This document shows, in pieces, positions 8,648 to 17,468 of a DNA stretch of 64,000 bases. Origin of the DNA: Palsa-504 sp963822765. Lineage in GTDB: Bacteria; Actinomycetota; Actinomycetes; Streptosporangiales; Streptosporangiaceae. The DNA lies in the NCBI GenBank assembly GCA_963822765.1, contig CAWGJL010000048.1, forward strand, positions 62,001-126,000, written 5' to 3'. The notes below the pieces were generated by a model. That model ran no database searches and had not been told where the DNA came from. It saw only the letters and a program-made list of their open reading frames with translations. Numbering within the stretch: the stretch's first letter is position 1; each line of letters opens with the position of its first letter. The position numbers and the translations under genes are program-made.

Positions 8648-9420
8648 CCGCCGCGGCCACGGCCTCGCGCGTCCCGCCCGGGCGCTACCGGTTCAGGCAC
8701 GTCGCGCGGATGGAATGGATCAAGCTACGGACTCTGCGCTCGACGCGGTGGTCCCTGCTCGTCGCGCTGGCCGGCCTGATCGGCATCGGCATCGCCTCGG
8801 GCGTCAACACGCGCAATCCCCGGGGCGACGTGACCAACAACATCCTGGCCGGCGGGGCGCTGGCCTCACTGGTGTTCGCCGTGCTCGGAGTGCTGGTGAT
8901 GACCAGCGAGTATTCCTCCGGGGCGATCCGGGCCACGCTGGCCGCGAGCCCGCGCCGGCCGCTGGTGCTGACGGCCAAGGCGTCGGTGTTCGGCGTCGTG
9001 GCCCTGGTCGCCGGCGAACTGGCCACCTTCGCCGGCTTCCTGGCTGGCGCGGCGTTCGTCCGCGCCGGGGTGCCGCACCCGGCCCTCAGCCAGCCCGCCG
9101 TGCTGCGGGCGGTCGCGCTGTCTGGTGCCTACCTGAGCCTGGTCGGACTGATCGGGCTCGCCCTGGGCGCGATCGTCCGGCATGGCGCCGTCGCCATCAC
9201 CGCCGTCGTGGGCCTGGTCTTCGTCGCGCCGCTGCTCGGGCTCGCGGCGACCCCGGCCGGTAAGTTCATCCCCGAGCTCATCTACGCGAACTCCCTGGGC
9301 GCGACCCAGCCGGTATCCGGTTTCTCCCTGTCGCCGTGGGCGGGCTTCGGGATCATCTGCGCCTATGCCGCCGTCCTGCTCGCCGTCGGCGGCTGGCTGT
9401 TCGCCCGCCGTGATGCCTGA
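8644..9420 (+). CDS. ABC-2 family transporter permease
   Basis: The 258-residue integral membrane protein has six predicted helices, including SLLVALAGLIGIGIASGV, LASLVFAVLGVLVMTSEYSS, VVALVAGELATFAGFLAG and ICAYAAVLLAVGGWLFARRDA. The helix ending in TSEYSSGAIRATLAASP is characteristic of ABC-2 permeases partnered with DrrA-type ATPases. ATG 8644 overlaps the ATPase stop. The C-terminal codons overlap the histidine kinase start at 9413. Substrate unknown; membrane-active antibiotics are a common cargo of ABC plus two-component operons, but nothing here proves that. Confidence 0.92.
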   Translation: MTAAATASRVPPGRYRFRHVARMEWIKLRTLRSTRWSLLVALAGLIGIGIASGVNTRNPRGDVTNNILAGGALASLVFAVLGVLVMTSEYSSGAIRATLAASPRRPLVLTAKASVFGVVALVAGELATFAGFLAGAAFVRAGVPHPALSQPAVLRAVALSGAYLSLVGLIGLALGAIVRHGAVAITAVVGLVFVAPLLGLAATPAGKFIPELIYANSLGATQPVSGFSLSPWAGFGIICAYAAVLLAVGGWLFARRDA

Positions 9421-10780
9421 GCGGGCCGGGCCCGCCGCCGTCGTCGTGCGCGCGCCGTTCTCCGGCCGCGCCCGCCGCGAGGTCCTGTTCTGCCTGCTGG
9501 GGCTGCCGTTCGGGGTCTTCATCCCGCTGCTCGGGTTCTGGTTCACCATCTCGCTCATCTTGCTGACGTCCGGGCCGCCGTGGGTCACGCGGGGTAATCC
9601 CTCCGCATGGGCGGTGCTGGCCGCGGCGGCGGTCGCCGCGCTGCTCGCCATCCTGCTGGTCACCACGGGCGCCGCGCGCCGGATGGCCGCGGCGTGCCGC
9701 GGGCTGGCGGGCAGGCTCCTCGGCGAGCGGGTCGCGGCCGCGCCGCCACGCTCCGGGCGCGGCGCGCTGGCCCGGCTCGGCGATGCCGCCGGCTGGCGGG
9801 CCCTGGCCTACCTGCTGCTCAAGCTGCCGGTCATGCTGTTCGAGCTCTACGCCGTCGTCGTGTTCTGGGGCGCCGGCCTGGCCGACCTGACCTACCCGTT
9901 CTGGTGGCTGTCGTTCCGCAACCATCCCCGCCTGGTCCACCTGGACCCGGTGCCGGTCATCACGCCGTTCGACTGGTTCGGCCAGGGGCACTTCCAGGTC
10001 GCGACGTTCCCCGGCACGTTCGCCGCGTTCGCCGCCGGGGCCGGCATGGTCCTCGCGGCCCCGTGGGTGACCCGGGTCGTGGTGGCGGCCGACCGGCGGC
10101 TCATCCGCGGCCTGCTCGGTCCCGGATCGCTGGCCCAGCGGCTGCGGGACCTGGAGCAGACCCGGGCGCTCGCGGTCGATGACGCCGCCGCGCGGTTGCG
10201 GCGGCTGGAACGCGACCTGCACGACGGCGCGCAGATCCGGCTGGCCACGCTGGCCATGAACCTGGGCATGGCCAGGAAGAAACTCGGCGACCGCGGCGAC
10301 GTCCCGGACGCCGAGGCCGCCCGGGAGCTCGTCCGCGCCGCGCACCAGAACGCCAAGGACGCCCTGGCCGAGCTGCGCGAGCTGGCCCGCGGCATCCACC
10401 CGCCCGCGCTGGACAACGGGCTGCCCGATGCGCTGGCCACCCTGGCCGCCGTCAACGCCATCCCGGCCGAGCTGACCGTAAGCGTCTCGGTCCGGCCGAC
10501 GCCCGCGATCGAGACGATCGCCTACTTCTGCGCCGCCGAACTGCTGGCCAACGCGGCCAAGCACAGCCGGGCGAGCCGGATCACGATCGAGGTCACCCAG
10601 CAGGCCGGGCTGCTGGTGCTGAAAGTCACCGACGACGGGCGGGGCGGGGCGAACCCGGCCCGGGGCAGCGGGCTGTCGGGACTCGCGCAGCGGGTCGCCG
10701 TGGTCGACGGCCGCCTGGGCATCGTCAGCCCGCCCGGCGGGCCGACGCGGATCGCCGTCGAGCTACCGCTCCGCGCCTGA
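9413..10780 (+). CDS. Sensor histidine kinase, NarL/DesK type (HisKA_3)
   Basis: Starting at ATG 9413 inside the permease end, this 455-residue protein has four N-terminal membrane segments (first VLFCLLGLPFGVFIPLLGFW). The dimerisation/phosphoacceptor helix carries the His in LERDLHDGAQIRLATLAMNL. The HATPase domain shows an N box ELLANAAKHS, G1 VTDDGRGG and GSGLSGLAQRV. It would autophosphorylate on His and pass phosphate to the response regulator at 10802. The overlap with the ABC genes suggests it senses or responds to the transported compound or membrane stress. Confidence 0.93.
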   Translation: MPERAGPAAVVVRAPFSGRARREVLFCLLGLPFGVFIPLLGFWFTISLILLTSGPPWVTRGNPSAWAVLAAAAVAALLAILLVTTGAARRMAAACRGLAGRLLGERVAAAPPRSGRGALARLGDAAGWRALAYLLLKLPVMLFELYAVVVFWGAGLADLTYPFWWLSFRNHPRLVHLDPVPVITPFDWFGQGHFQVATFPGTFAAFAAGAGMVLAAPWVTRVVVAADRRLIRGLLGPGSLAQRLRDLEQTRALAVDDAAARLRRLERDLHDGAQIRLATLAMNLGMARKKLGDRGDVPDAEAARELVRAAHQNAKDALAELRELARGIHPPALDNGLPDALATLAAVNAIPAELTVSVSVRPTPAIETIAYFCAAELLANAAKHSRASRITIEVTQQAGLLVLKVTDDGRGGANPARGSGLSGLAQRVAVVDGRLGIVSPPGGPTRIAVELPLRA

Positions 10781-10801
10781 GGACACCAGGAGCCGCCGCC
10801 G

Positions 10802-11446
10802 ATGCGCATCGTGATCGCCGAGGACGTCGCGCTGTTCCGGGCCGGGCTGACCCGGCTGCTCGAGGACGAGGGCCACGAGGTGTGCGCCGCGGTGGCCGAC
10901 GGCGACGCGATGCTGGCCGCCGCGGCCAGGCACCATCCCGACGTGGTGATCGCCGACATCCGGATGCCGCCCACCCACACCGACGAAGGCCTGCGCGCCG
11001 CCCTGGAACTGCGCCGGACCCAGCCGGGAACCGCGGTCCTGGTCCTGTCCCAGTACATCGAGACCCGGTACGCGGCCAGCCTGCTGCACGGCAACGCGGC
11101 CGGCGTGGGTTACCTGCTCAAGGACCGGGTGGCGGACGTCACCGAGTTCACCGAGGCCGTCAGCCGGGTCGCGGCGGGCGGCACCGCGCTGGACCGGGAG
11201 GTGGTCAGCCAGCTTCTGGCCGCCAGCCGCCACGCCGGGAACCTGGACTCGCTCACCCCGCGCGAGCGTGACGTGCTCGCGCTGATGGCCGAGGGCCGGT
11301 CCAATTCCGGCATCGCGGCCGCCCTCGTCCTCACCCTCGGCACGGTCGAGAAACATGTGGCCAGCATCTTCGGCAAGCTGAGCCTGCCCGCCTCCGAGAG
11401 CGACAACCGGCGCGTGCTCGCCGTCCTGCGCTACCTGGAGTCCTAG
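10802..11446 (+). CDS. LuxR/NarL family response regulator
   Basis: The 214-residue protein has a receiver domain (acidic pair in IAEDVALFR, phosphoacceptor Asp in VVIADIRMPP, Thr/Ser and Lys positions in LVLSQYIE and YLLKDRV) and a C-terminal LuxR helix-turn-helix (LTPRERDVLALMAEGRSNSG, then GTVEKHVASIFGKL). It starts 21 bp after the kinase and is its obvious partner. Its likely target is the ABC operon promoter upstream of 7919. Its 3' end overlaps by 4 bp with the convergent FAH gene. Confidence 0.95.
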   Translation: MRIVIAEDVALFRAGLTRLLEDEGHEVCAAVADGDAMLAAAARHHPDVVIADIRMPPTHTDEGLRAALELRRTQPGTAVLVLSQYIETRYAASLLHGNAAGVGYLLKDRVADVTEFTEAVSRVAAGGTALDREVVSQLLAASRHAGNLDSLTPRERDVLALMAEGRSNSGIAAALVLTLGTVEKHVASIFGKLSLPASESDNRRVLAVLRYLES

Positions 11447-12270
11447 CCGGACTTCTCCGCGACGCACTGGTTCACGCACTCGCCCAGGCTCTCGATCCAG
11501 GTCCGCAGCACGTTGCCGGGCTGCAGGTAGACGGGAGGCTTGCGGGCGTTGCCCACCCCGCCGGGCGTGCCGGTGGCGATCAGGTCGCCCGGCCGCAAGG
11601 TGACCGCCTGGCTCGCGTAGGCGACGATCTCCGCCGCGCCGAACAGCAGGTCCGAGGTCCGCGACTGCTGCATGACCGCCCCGTCGACCTCGCACCTGAC
11701 CTCGAGATCCGGTGCGCTCCCCACCTCGTCCGCGGTGACCAGGTAGGGCCCGGCCGGCGTGGAGCGCTCGAACATCTTGCCCTGCAGCCACTGCAGGGTG
11801 CGGCGCTGCCAGTCCCGCATCGACACGTCGTTGACCACCGTGTACCCGGCGATGGCGGCCTCGGCCTCGGCGGTCGTGGCCCGGTACACCGGCCGGCCGA
11901 TGATCACGCCGAGCTCGACCTCCCAGTCGACCTTCTCGCTCACCGACGGCAGCACCAGGTCGTCCCGCGCGCCGGTCAAGGTGTCGGCGAACTTGGCGAA
12001 CAGCGTCGGGTACTCCGGCAGGTCCCGCCCGGTCTCCAGGATGTGCGCCCGGTAGTTCAGCCCCACGCAGATGATCTTGCCCGGCCGCGGCACGACCGGG
12101 GCGAAGTCCGCCTCGGCGGCCGGCACCGGCGCCGCGCCCTCCCGCGGCCGCCCGAGCCCGCCCGCGGCGAGCACCTCGCCCACGTCAGCCGCGTCCAGCG
12201 GGACGAGCATGTCCCCGTCAAGCCGCGCCGCGGTCGTCCCGTACTCAGTCCGGATGGTGGCCAGTCGCAT
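11443..12270 (-). CDS. Fumarylacetoacetate hydrolase (FAH) family protein
   Basis: The 275-residue protein has the FAH fold with CVGLNYRAH, the metal-binding acidic cluster DWEVELGVIIGR and the distal Asp of GYTVVNDVSMRDWQ, followed by LLFGAAEIVAYAS and DLIATGTPGGVG. Family members hydrolyse or decarboxylate beta-diketo acids, often in aromatic-ring catabolism. Together with the FAH-RraA fusion at 14534 and the HpaE/HpaD-like genes it belongs to an aromatic degradation neighbourhood. Exact substrate unknown. It is followed upstream by the CMD-family gene on the same strand. Confidence 0.9.
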   Translation of the reverse strand: MRLATIRTEYGTTAARLDGDMLVPLDAADVGEVLAAGGLGRPREGAAPVPAAEADFAPVVPRPGKIICVGLNYRAHILETGRDLPEYPTLFAKFADTLTGARDDLVLPSVSEKVDWEVELGVIIGRPVYRATTAEAEAAIAGYTVVNDVSMRDWQRRTLQWLQGKMFERSTPAGPYLVTADEVGSAPDLEVRCEVDGAVMQQSRTSDLLFGAAEIVAYASQAVTLRPGDLIATGTPGGVGNARKPPVYLQPGNVLRTWIESLGECVNQCVAEKSG

Positions 12271-12309
12271 AGCGCCGAGGATAGCGCGCCCCCGCGCGGC
12301 CCGGCCGGA

Positions 12310-12948
12310 TCAGGTGGCCGGCTTGCGCGCCCAGTAGTCCTCCGCGGCCTTGGCCGCGGCGAGCGCCTGCGCTGTGCCGAAACCCGGTGCCATCGAGGCC
12401 GCCGTCCCCGCCAGTACCTCGTGGTGCTCGATGTCCAGGAGCCGCAGCCAGCTCTGCTGGCCCATGGTCAGGGCGACGAAGCAGCCGAGCTCCACCAGTT
12501 CCGGCTCGGAGAAATGCCGGTAAAGCCGGTCCCACAGCTCATCGCCGGCGTCCAGGTGCCACGTGATCGCCTCCGCGTAGGCCAGCGCCGCCTTCTCGCG
12601 TTCGGTGAGCGTGGCCGAGCTCTCGAAGTTGAGCAGGTCGTCGTACTGCCCCTCGCTCAGGCCCTGGGTCCTGGCCTTCTCCGAGCGCTGGTTCCCGCAG
12701 TACTCGCATTTCACCGAGCGCGACACGTACACCCGGCACAGTTCCTTGACGGCGTGATCGCATACTCCGTCGCGGAAGATCGCTTCCCACGACCGGGCGA
12801 ACGCCCAGAAGCAGGCGGGCACGTGCGCCCGCACGGCCGAACTCTCCGGCCGCGGGGTGCCCTCCCGCATGCACCGGTCCATCTCGGCCCGCATCTGTTC
12901 GTCCATCGCCTCAAGCGGCAGATAGCTGATGCGCTGTTTGCGGTCCAT
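12310..12948 (-). CDS. Carboxymuconolactone decarboxylase (CMD/AhpD-like) family protein
   Basis: The 212-residue all-helical protein contains the AhpD/CMD core with KELCRVYVSRSVKCEYCGNQRSEKARTQG (CxxC plus downstream His-type position) and LTEREKAALAYAEAIT, then LGCFVALTMGQQSWLRLLDIEHHEV. Members act as thiol peroxidase partners, or as lactone decarboxylases in the beta-ketoadipate route. The CxxC pair favours a redox role. It is 39 bp upstream of the FAH gene on the same strand, so the two are probably cotranscribed. Confidence 0.85.
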   Translation of the reverse strand: MDRKQRISYLPLEAMDEQMRAEMDRCMREGTPRPESSAVRAHVPACFWAFARSWEAIFRDGVCDHAVKELCRVYVSRSVKCEYCGNQRSEKARTQGLSEGQYDDLLNFESSATLTEREKAALAYAEAITWHLDAGDELWDRLYRHFSEPELVELGCFVALTMGQQSWLRLLDIEHHEVLAGTAASMAPGFGTAQALAAAKAAEDYWARKPAT

Positions 12949-13046
12949 CGCGTCTCCCTCAAGCCTGCGTCGCCAGCCCGACCGTTACAGGCTAACTGGG
13001 GGCAGCCCGCGTCCGATGCCCGGACCGAGGCACGGCCCGGGCCAGG

Positions 13047-13904
13047 TCATGACCGGGTGGCCGTCCAGAGGGTGCGCGTGTTGCGGATGACCAGGTCCTG
13101 GCGCCGCAGGACGCTGCCGGGCCCGTCGCCGATCAGCACGTCGAGCGTGGCCCGGTCGTCGGCGGCCAGCGTGCCGTCCACGTGACCGCGGGTGCGCCGC
13201 AGGTAGGCCTGGGCGTAACGGCCCGCGGACCCGGGCAGCGGGGCGCCCACCTCGATGCCGAACGCCCGCTCGGCCACGCCCGTCCACCCGGCCCGCGCCA
13301 TCAGCGGGCCCCAGTCCGCGCCCAGGTAGGGCATCGTCCCGGAGTGGTGCTCGGCCACCGCGGCCTGGACGCGTGCCTCGAGCCCGGGGCGGCCCAAGCC
13401 GACGTCGTCGGGCAGGAAGCGCATTGGGGCGGTGCTCTCGGCCAGCGCCAGCAGGCCGCCGGGACGCGTCGCGGCGAAGATCTCCCGCAGCGCCCGGTCC
13501 GGGTCGGCCAGGTGATGCAGGGCCATCGACGTCCAGGTCACGTCCACGGGACCGACGCCCGGCCAGGCCTGGTCCAGGTCGGCCTCGACGGTCTGCACCC
13601 GGTCGTCCAGCCCGCGGTCGCGCGCCTTGGCCCGCAGCCGGGCCAGCAGCTCACCGGACTCGTCCACCGCGATCACCTCGGCGCCGGGAAACTGCCCGGC
13701 CAGGGCGAGCGCGCCGTTCCCTGTGCCGGCGCCGGCGTCGAGGATCCGGTTCACGGGCCGCCCGGCGGCGACCTGGTGTACCCACGCGACGGCCTGCGAC
13801 AGGTACGCGTGCAGGACCTCGCCGTCCAGGTCCAGCAGGTCGGCCATGGCCGCCCAGTCGCCGGCGGAGGAGTCGGTGCCGTGATGGTGCGAGTGGTGTT
13901 CCAT
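13047..13904 (-). CDS. Class I SAM-dependent methyltransferase with His-rich N-terminus
   Basis: The 285-residue protein shows motif I ILDAGAGTGNGALALA, the acidic motif II AEVIAVDESGELLARL, and post-motif VDVTWTSMALHHLADPDRAL, typical of class I methyltransferases. The start MEHHSHHHGTD (ATG complement at 13902-13904) places six His residues in the first twelve, an unusual metal-binding-like cap. It is divergent from the XRE-cupin regulator with only 48 bp between them, so it is probably a direct target. The methyl acceptor is unknown; an aromatic or small metabolite is plausible given the operon opposite. Confidence 0.88.
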   Translation of the reverse strand: MEHHSHHHGTDSSAGDWAAMADLLDLDGEVLHAYLSQAVAWVHQVAAGRPVNRILDAGAGTGNGALALAGQFPGAEVIAVDESGELLARLRAKARDRGLDDRVQTVEADLDQAWPGVGPVDVTWTSMALHHLADPDRALREIFAATRPGGLLALAESTAPMRFLPDDVGLGRPGLEARVQAAVAEHHSGTMPYLGADWGPLMARAGWTGVAERAFGIEVGAPLPGSAGRYAQAYLRRTRGHVDGTLAADDRATLDVLIGDGPGSVLRRQDLVIRNTRTLWTATRS

Positions 13905-13933
13905 GCCCGCGACGCTACGCGATTCCTGCCGTA

Positions 13934-13945
13934 ATGGCATACCAT
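13934..13945. promoter_or_regulatory. Operator candidate for XRE-cupin regulator
   Basis: ATGGCATACCAT is a near-perfect palindrome (arms ATGG and CCAT, pseudo-symmetric centre) in the 48-bp gap between the methyltransferase and the XRE-cupin gene. It ends eight bases before the regulator start. The small gap leaves room for one overlapping pair of promoters, so the site would suit autoregulation and repression of the methyltransferase. Inference from symmetry and position. Confidence 0.4.
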
Positions 13946-13952
13946 CTTGCCG

Positions 13953-14537
13953 ATGGAGCAAGAAGCGAACGTGGACAGCCTGGTCCGCCAGCGGATCAGG
14001 GGCCTGCGCGTGGCCAAGGGCTGGTCGCTGGACGAACTGTCCCGCCGCTGCCACGTCAGCCCGTCGAACCTGAGCCGGATCGAGACCGGGCACCGCCGCA
14101 TCGCGCTGGATCAGCTGGCCGTGATCGCCCGGGCCCTGGGGACCACACTCGACCAGCTGGTGGAGTCGCCCGGCGACGACGACGTCGTGATCAGGCCGCG
14201 GCGTGATGTCGTGCGCGGCGCCACCACCTGGCTGCTGACCTCCCCGGACCGGGCCCCGCACGGAGTGTCAGTGGCCAAGATGAGCATCACCGAGCCGACG
14301 TCCCCCCGTGACCAGGACGACCTGCGGGTCCATCCCGGCCGGGACTGGTTCACGGTCCTGTCCGGCACCGCGCGGCTCCAGCTCGGCGACCGGATCATCC
14401 TGGTCCAGGCGGGTGAGGCCGCGGAGTTCTCATGCATGATCCCGCACGCGATCACCGCCCACGGCGGCCCGGTCGAGATCCTCGCCATCCTCGACCCGGC
14501 CGGCGATCGCGCCCACATCCAGGCCCTCCAGATATGA
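13953..14537 (+). CDS. XRE family transcriptional regulator with C-terminal cupin
   Basis: The 194-residue protein has an N-terminal XRE/Cro helix-turn-helix (IRGLRVAKGWSLDELSRRCH, then VSPSNLSRIETGHRRIALDQL, about residues 12-55) and a C-terminal cupin barrel (HPGRDWFTVLSGTARLQLGDR, then VQAGEAAEFSCMIPHAITAHGG). Such proteins sense small metabolites and regulate adjacent catabolic genes. ATG 13953 is preferred to a TTG two codons earlier. Its stop overlaps the FAH-RraA fusion start (ATGA), so regulator and catabolic genes form one transcript. Confidence 0.93.
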   Translation: MEQEANVDSLVRQRIRGLRVAKGWSLDELSRRCHVSPSNLSRIETGHRRIALDQLAVIARALGTTLDQLVESPGDDDVVIRPRRDVVRGATTWLLTSPDRAPHGVSVAKMSITEPTSPRDQDDLRVHPGRDWFTVLSGTARLQLGDRIILVQAGEAAEFSCMIPHAITAHGGPVEILAILDPAGDRAHIQALQI

Positions 14538-15982
14538 TTCTGCGCACCATGCCGGAAAAAGTTGCAGCCCTGGAACGGGTCCCCGGCAAGGTCGTCGCGG
14601 TGCACTCCAGCTACCGGAGCCGCGCGGCCGAGCGCGGCACCATGCCGGCCTGGCCGTCGTACTTCCTCAAGCCCGCCTCGTCGCTGGCTGAAAGCGGCGA
14701 CCCGGTCGCGCGCCCGCCCGGATGCGAACTGCTCGCCTTCGAGGGCGAGGTGGCGCTGGTCATCGGGCGCCGCGCCCGCCGGGTCCGCCCGGCCGACGGC
14801 TGGGACCATGTGGCCCACCTGACCGCCGCGAACGACTTCGGCGTCTATGACCTGCGCTACGCCGACCGCGGCTCCAACGTCCGTTCCAAGGGGATCGACG
14901 GCTTCACCCCGATCGGGCCGCGGCTGATCGACGCCCGCGCGGTCGACACCGAAGCGCTGCGCCTGCGTACCTGGGTCAACGGGACCCTGGCCCAGGACGC
15001 GTGGCCCGCCCGGGACCTGCTGTTCGGCTTCGGCGACATCGTGGCCGACCTGTCCCGCCTGCTCACGCTGGAGCCCGGCGACGTGATCCTCACCGGCACG
15101 CCCGCCGGCTCGACCGTGGTGCAACCTGGCGACGTGGTGGAGGTCGAGGTCAGCGCGGGCGACCAGTCCTCCGGCCGGCTGCGCAGCCCGATCGTCGAGG
15201 CCGACTACCGCCTGGATCCTCCCGGCGCCATGCCCCGCGCCACCGACGCCGAGCGCAGTGCCGCCTATGGCACCGGATACCGGCCCAGCGCGCCCCCGAA
15301 CGACATCCTCGACGCCCTGCGCGAGGTCTCCACCGCCACCCTCGCCGCCGTCCTGCGCAAGCGCGGCCTGAACACCGTCACCCTGGACGGCCTGCGCTCC
15401 ACCCGCAAACAACAAAAGATGGCCGGCTACGCCCGCACCGTCCGCTACCTGCCGCTGCGCGAGGACCTGGCTGCCGCGCAACCACCAATGAACGCGCAGA
15501 AGCAAGCGATCGAAGCCATCCGGCCCGGCGAGGTCCTGGTCATCGAGGCCCGCGGCGAGTCCACCGCGGGCACGATCGGCGACATCCTGGCCCTGCGCGC
15601 CCAGGTGCGCGGCGCGGCCGGCATCGTCACCGACGGCGCGATCCGCGACTCCGGAGCCCTGACCGGGCTGGACATCCCGGTTTACCACGCCGCCGTCCAC
15701 CCGGCCGTCCTCGGCCGCCGGCACGTCCCCTGGGAGACCGGCGTCACCGTGGCCTGCGCCGGGGTCACGATCCAGCCCGGCGACCTCCTGGTCGGTGACG
15801 CCGACGGCGTGGTCGTGCTGCCCCCCGCGCTCGCCGCCGAGGTGCTGGCCGAAGCCCGCGAGCAGGAGCGCACCGAAGAGTTCGTCGCCGAGCGGGTCGC
15901 GGCCGGCGAGAGCATCGACGGCCTGTTCCCGCTGCCCGAGTCCCGCCGCCCCGAGTACGAATCCTGGCGGGACCGGCCATGA
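14534..15982 (+). CDS. Bifunctional FAH-family hydrolase/decarboxylase fused to RraA-like aldolase domain
   Basis: About 483 residues in two parts. Residues about 1-240 form an FAH domain (ELLAFEGEVALVIGRRARR, AANDFGVYDLRYADRG, LLFGFGDIVADLSR, GDVILTGTPAGS). Residues about 255-480 form an RraA-like/HMG-CHA aldolase domain (STATLAAVLRKRGLNTVTLDG, GTIGDILALRAQVRGAAGIV, TDGAIRDSG, GDLLVGDADGVVVLPP). The FAH half corresponds to HpaG-type isomerase/decarboxylases of homoprotocatechuate breakdown. The RraA half belongs to a group including 4-carboxy-4-hydroxy-2-oxoadipate aldolases and oxaloacetate decarboxylases. The ATG is chosen for its overlap with the regulator stop; it also overlaps the aldehyde dehydrogenase by ATGA. 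Confidence 0.9.
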   Translation: MILRTMPEKVAALERVPGKVVAVHSSYRSRAAERGTMPAWPSYFLKPASSLAESGDPVARPPGCELLAFEGEVALVIGRRARRVRPADGWDHVAHLTAANDFGVYDLRYADRGSNVRSKGIDGFTPIGPRLIDARAVDTEALRLRTWVNGTLAQDAWPARDLLFGFGDIVADLSRLLTLEPGDVILTGTPAGSTVVQPGDVVEVEVSAGDQSSGRLRSPIVEADYRLDPPGAMPRATDAERSAAYGTGYRPSAPPNDILDALREVSTATLAAVLRKRGLNTVTLDGLRSTRKQQKMAGYARTVRYLPLREDLAAAQPPMNAQKQAIEAIRPGEVLVIEARGESTAGTIGDILALRAQVRGAAGIVTDGAIRDSGALTGLDIPVYHAAVHPAVLGRRHVPWETGVTVACAGVTIQPGDLLVGDADGVVVLPPALAAEVLAEAREQERTEEFVAERVAAGESIDGLFPLPESRRPEYESWRDRP

Positions 15983-17466
15983 CAAGCACCCCGCGCGACA
16001 TCCCGGCCAAGCTCGAGCACTTCATCGCCGGCGCGCACACCCCGAGCGCGGACGGCGCCACGTTCGAGGTCGCGGACCCGGTGACCAACCGCCCGTACGC
16101 CACCGTCGCGGCCGGCGGCCCCCAGGACATAGACCACGCCGTCACCGCGGCCACCCGCGCCTTCACCGAAGGCCCCTGGCCCCACCTCCCCGCCCGGGAA
16201 CGGGCCCGCATCCTCGATAACATCGCGGACGGCATCGAGAACCGCGCCCAGCGGATCGCCGAACTCGAGACGTTCGACACCGGGCTGCCCATCACCCAGG
16301 CCCGCGGCCAGGCGGCGCGCGCCGCGGAGAACTTCCGGTTCTTCGCCGACCTGACCGTGACCCTGCACGAAGACGCCTTCCGGACCAGCGAGCAGTTCGG
16401 CTACGTCATCCGCAAGCCGGCCGGGGCGGCGGGCCTGATCACCCCGTGGAACACCCCGTTCATGCTGGCCACCTGGAAGCTCGCCCCGGCCCTGGCCGCG
16501 GGGTGCACGGTGGTGCTCAAACCCGCCGAGTGGACCCCGCTCTCGGCCAGCCTGCTGCCGGAGATCATGACCGAGGCGGGCCTGCCCGGCGGCGCGTTCA
16601 ACCTGGTCCACGGGATCGGCGAGGTCGCGGGTGCCGCGCTGGTCGCGCACCCACGCGTACCCAAAATCTCGTTCACCGGCGAGACCAGCACCGGCCGCAC
16701 GATCATGGCCGCCGCCGCGCCGCACCTCAAGGGCCTGTCCATGGAACTGGGCGGCAAATCGCCGTGCGTCATCTTCGCCGACGCCGACCTGGACGCCGCG
16801 ATTGACAGTGCCCTGTTCGGCGTGTTCTCTCTGAATGGCGAACGGTGTACGGCGGGTTCCAGAATTTTGGCCGAACGGTCCATCTACCAGGACCTGGTCA
16901 CCCGGCTCGCGACCCGGGCCGGACGCATCCGGGTGGGCGACCCGGCCGACCCCGACACCGAGATCGGGGCGCTGGTGCATCCCGAGCACTACGCCCGGGT
17001 GCTGTCCTACGTCCGGGCGGGCCTGGACGAAGGCGCGCGGCTGGTGGCCGGCGGTTCCCGCCCGCCAGCCCAGCCAGCCGGCAACTACCTGGCTGCGACG
17101 GTGTTCGCCGACGTCGAGCCGTGGATGCGGATCTTCCGCGAGGAGATCTTCGGCCCGGTGGTGTGCGTCACCCCGTTCGACGACGAGGCCGACGCGATCG
17201 CCCTGGCCAACGACACGTCTTACGGGCTGGCCGCGTACCTGTGGACCGCCGACCTGGCCCGCGCGCACCGCCTGGCGGACGCGGTGCAGGCCGGCATGAC
17301 CTGGATCAACTCGCACAACGTGCGTGACCTGCGGACCCCGTTCGGCGGGGTCAAGGCCAGCGGGCTCGGCCGCGAGGGCGGCGCGCACAGCCTGGACTTC
17401 TACACCGAGTCGCGGATCGTCCACGTCCCGCTGGCCGGCCCCCGCGTCCCCCGCTTCGGAGCCTGA
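15979..17466 (+). CDS. hpaE: Aldehyde dehydrogenase, HpaE-like (5-carboxymethyl-2-hydroxymuconate semialdehyde dehydrogenase type)
   Basis: The 495-residue NAD(P)-dependent aldehyde dehydrogenase has GLITPWNTPFMLATWKLAPA, the cofactor loop FTGETSTGRTIM, the general-base Glu in MELGGKSPCVIFADADLDAA and the nucleophilic Cys in NGERCTAGSR. The C-terminal FGGVKASGLGREGGAHSLDFYTE is common to hydroxymuconic semialdehyde dehydrogenases. Position between an FAH isomerase/decarboxylase and an HpaD-like extradiol dioxygenase supports the homoprotocatechuate step that oxidises the ring-cleavage semialdehyde. The start overlaps the preceding stop by 4 bp. Confidence 0.9.
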   Translation: MTSTPRDIPAKLEHFIAGAHTPSADGATFEVADPVTNRPYATVAAGGPQDIDHAVTAATRAFTEGPWPHLPARERARILDNIADGIENRAQRIAELETFDTGLPITQARGQAARAAENFRFFADLTVTLHEDAFRTSEQFGYVIRKPAGAAGLITPWNTPFMLATWKLAPALAAGCTVVLKPAEWTPLSASLLPEIMTEAGLPGGAFNLVHGIGEVAGAALVAHPRVPKISFTGETSTGRTIMAAAAPHLKGLSMELGGKSPCVIFADADLDAAIDSALFGVFSLNGERCTAGSRILAERSIYQDLVTRLATRAGRIRVGDPADPDTEIGALVHPEHYARVLSYVRAGLDEGARLVAGGSRPPAQPAGNYLAATVFADVEPWMRIFREEIFGPVVCVTPFDDEADAIALANDTSYGLAAYLWTADLARAHRLADAVQAGMTWINSHNVRDLRTPFGGVKASGLGREGGAHSLDFYTESRIVHVPLAGPRVPRFGA

Positions 17467-17468
17467 CC

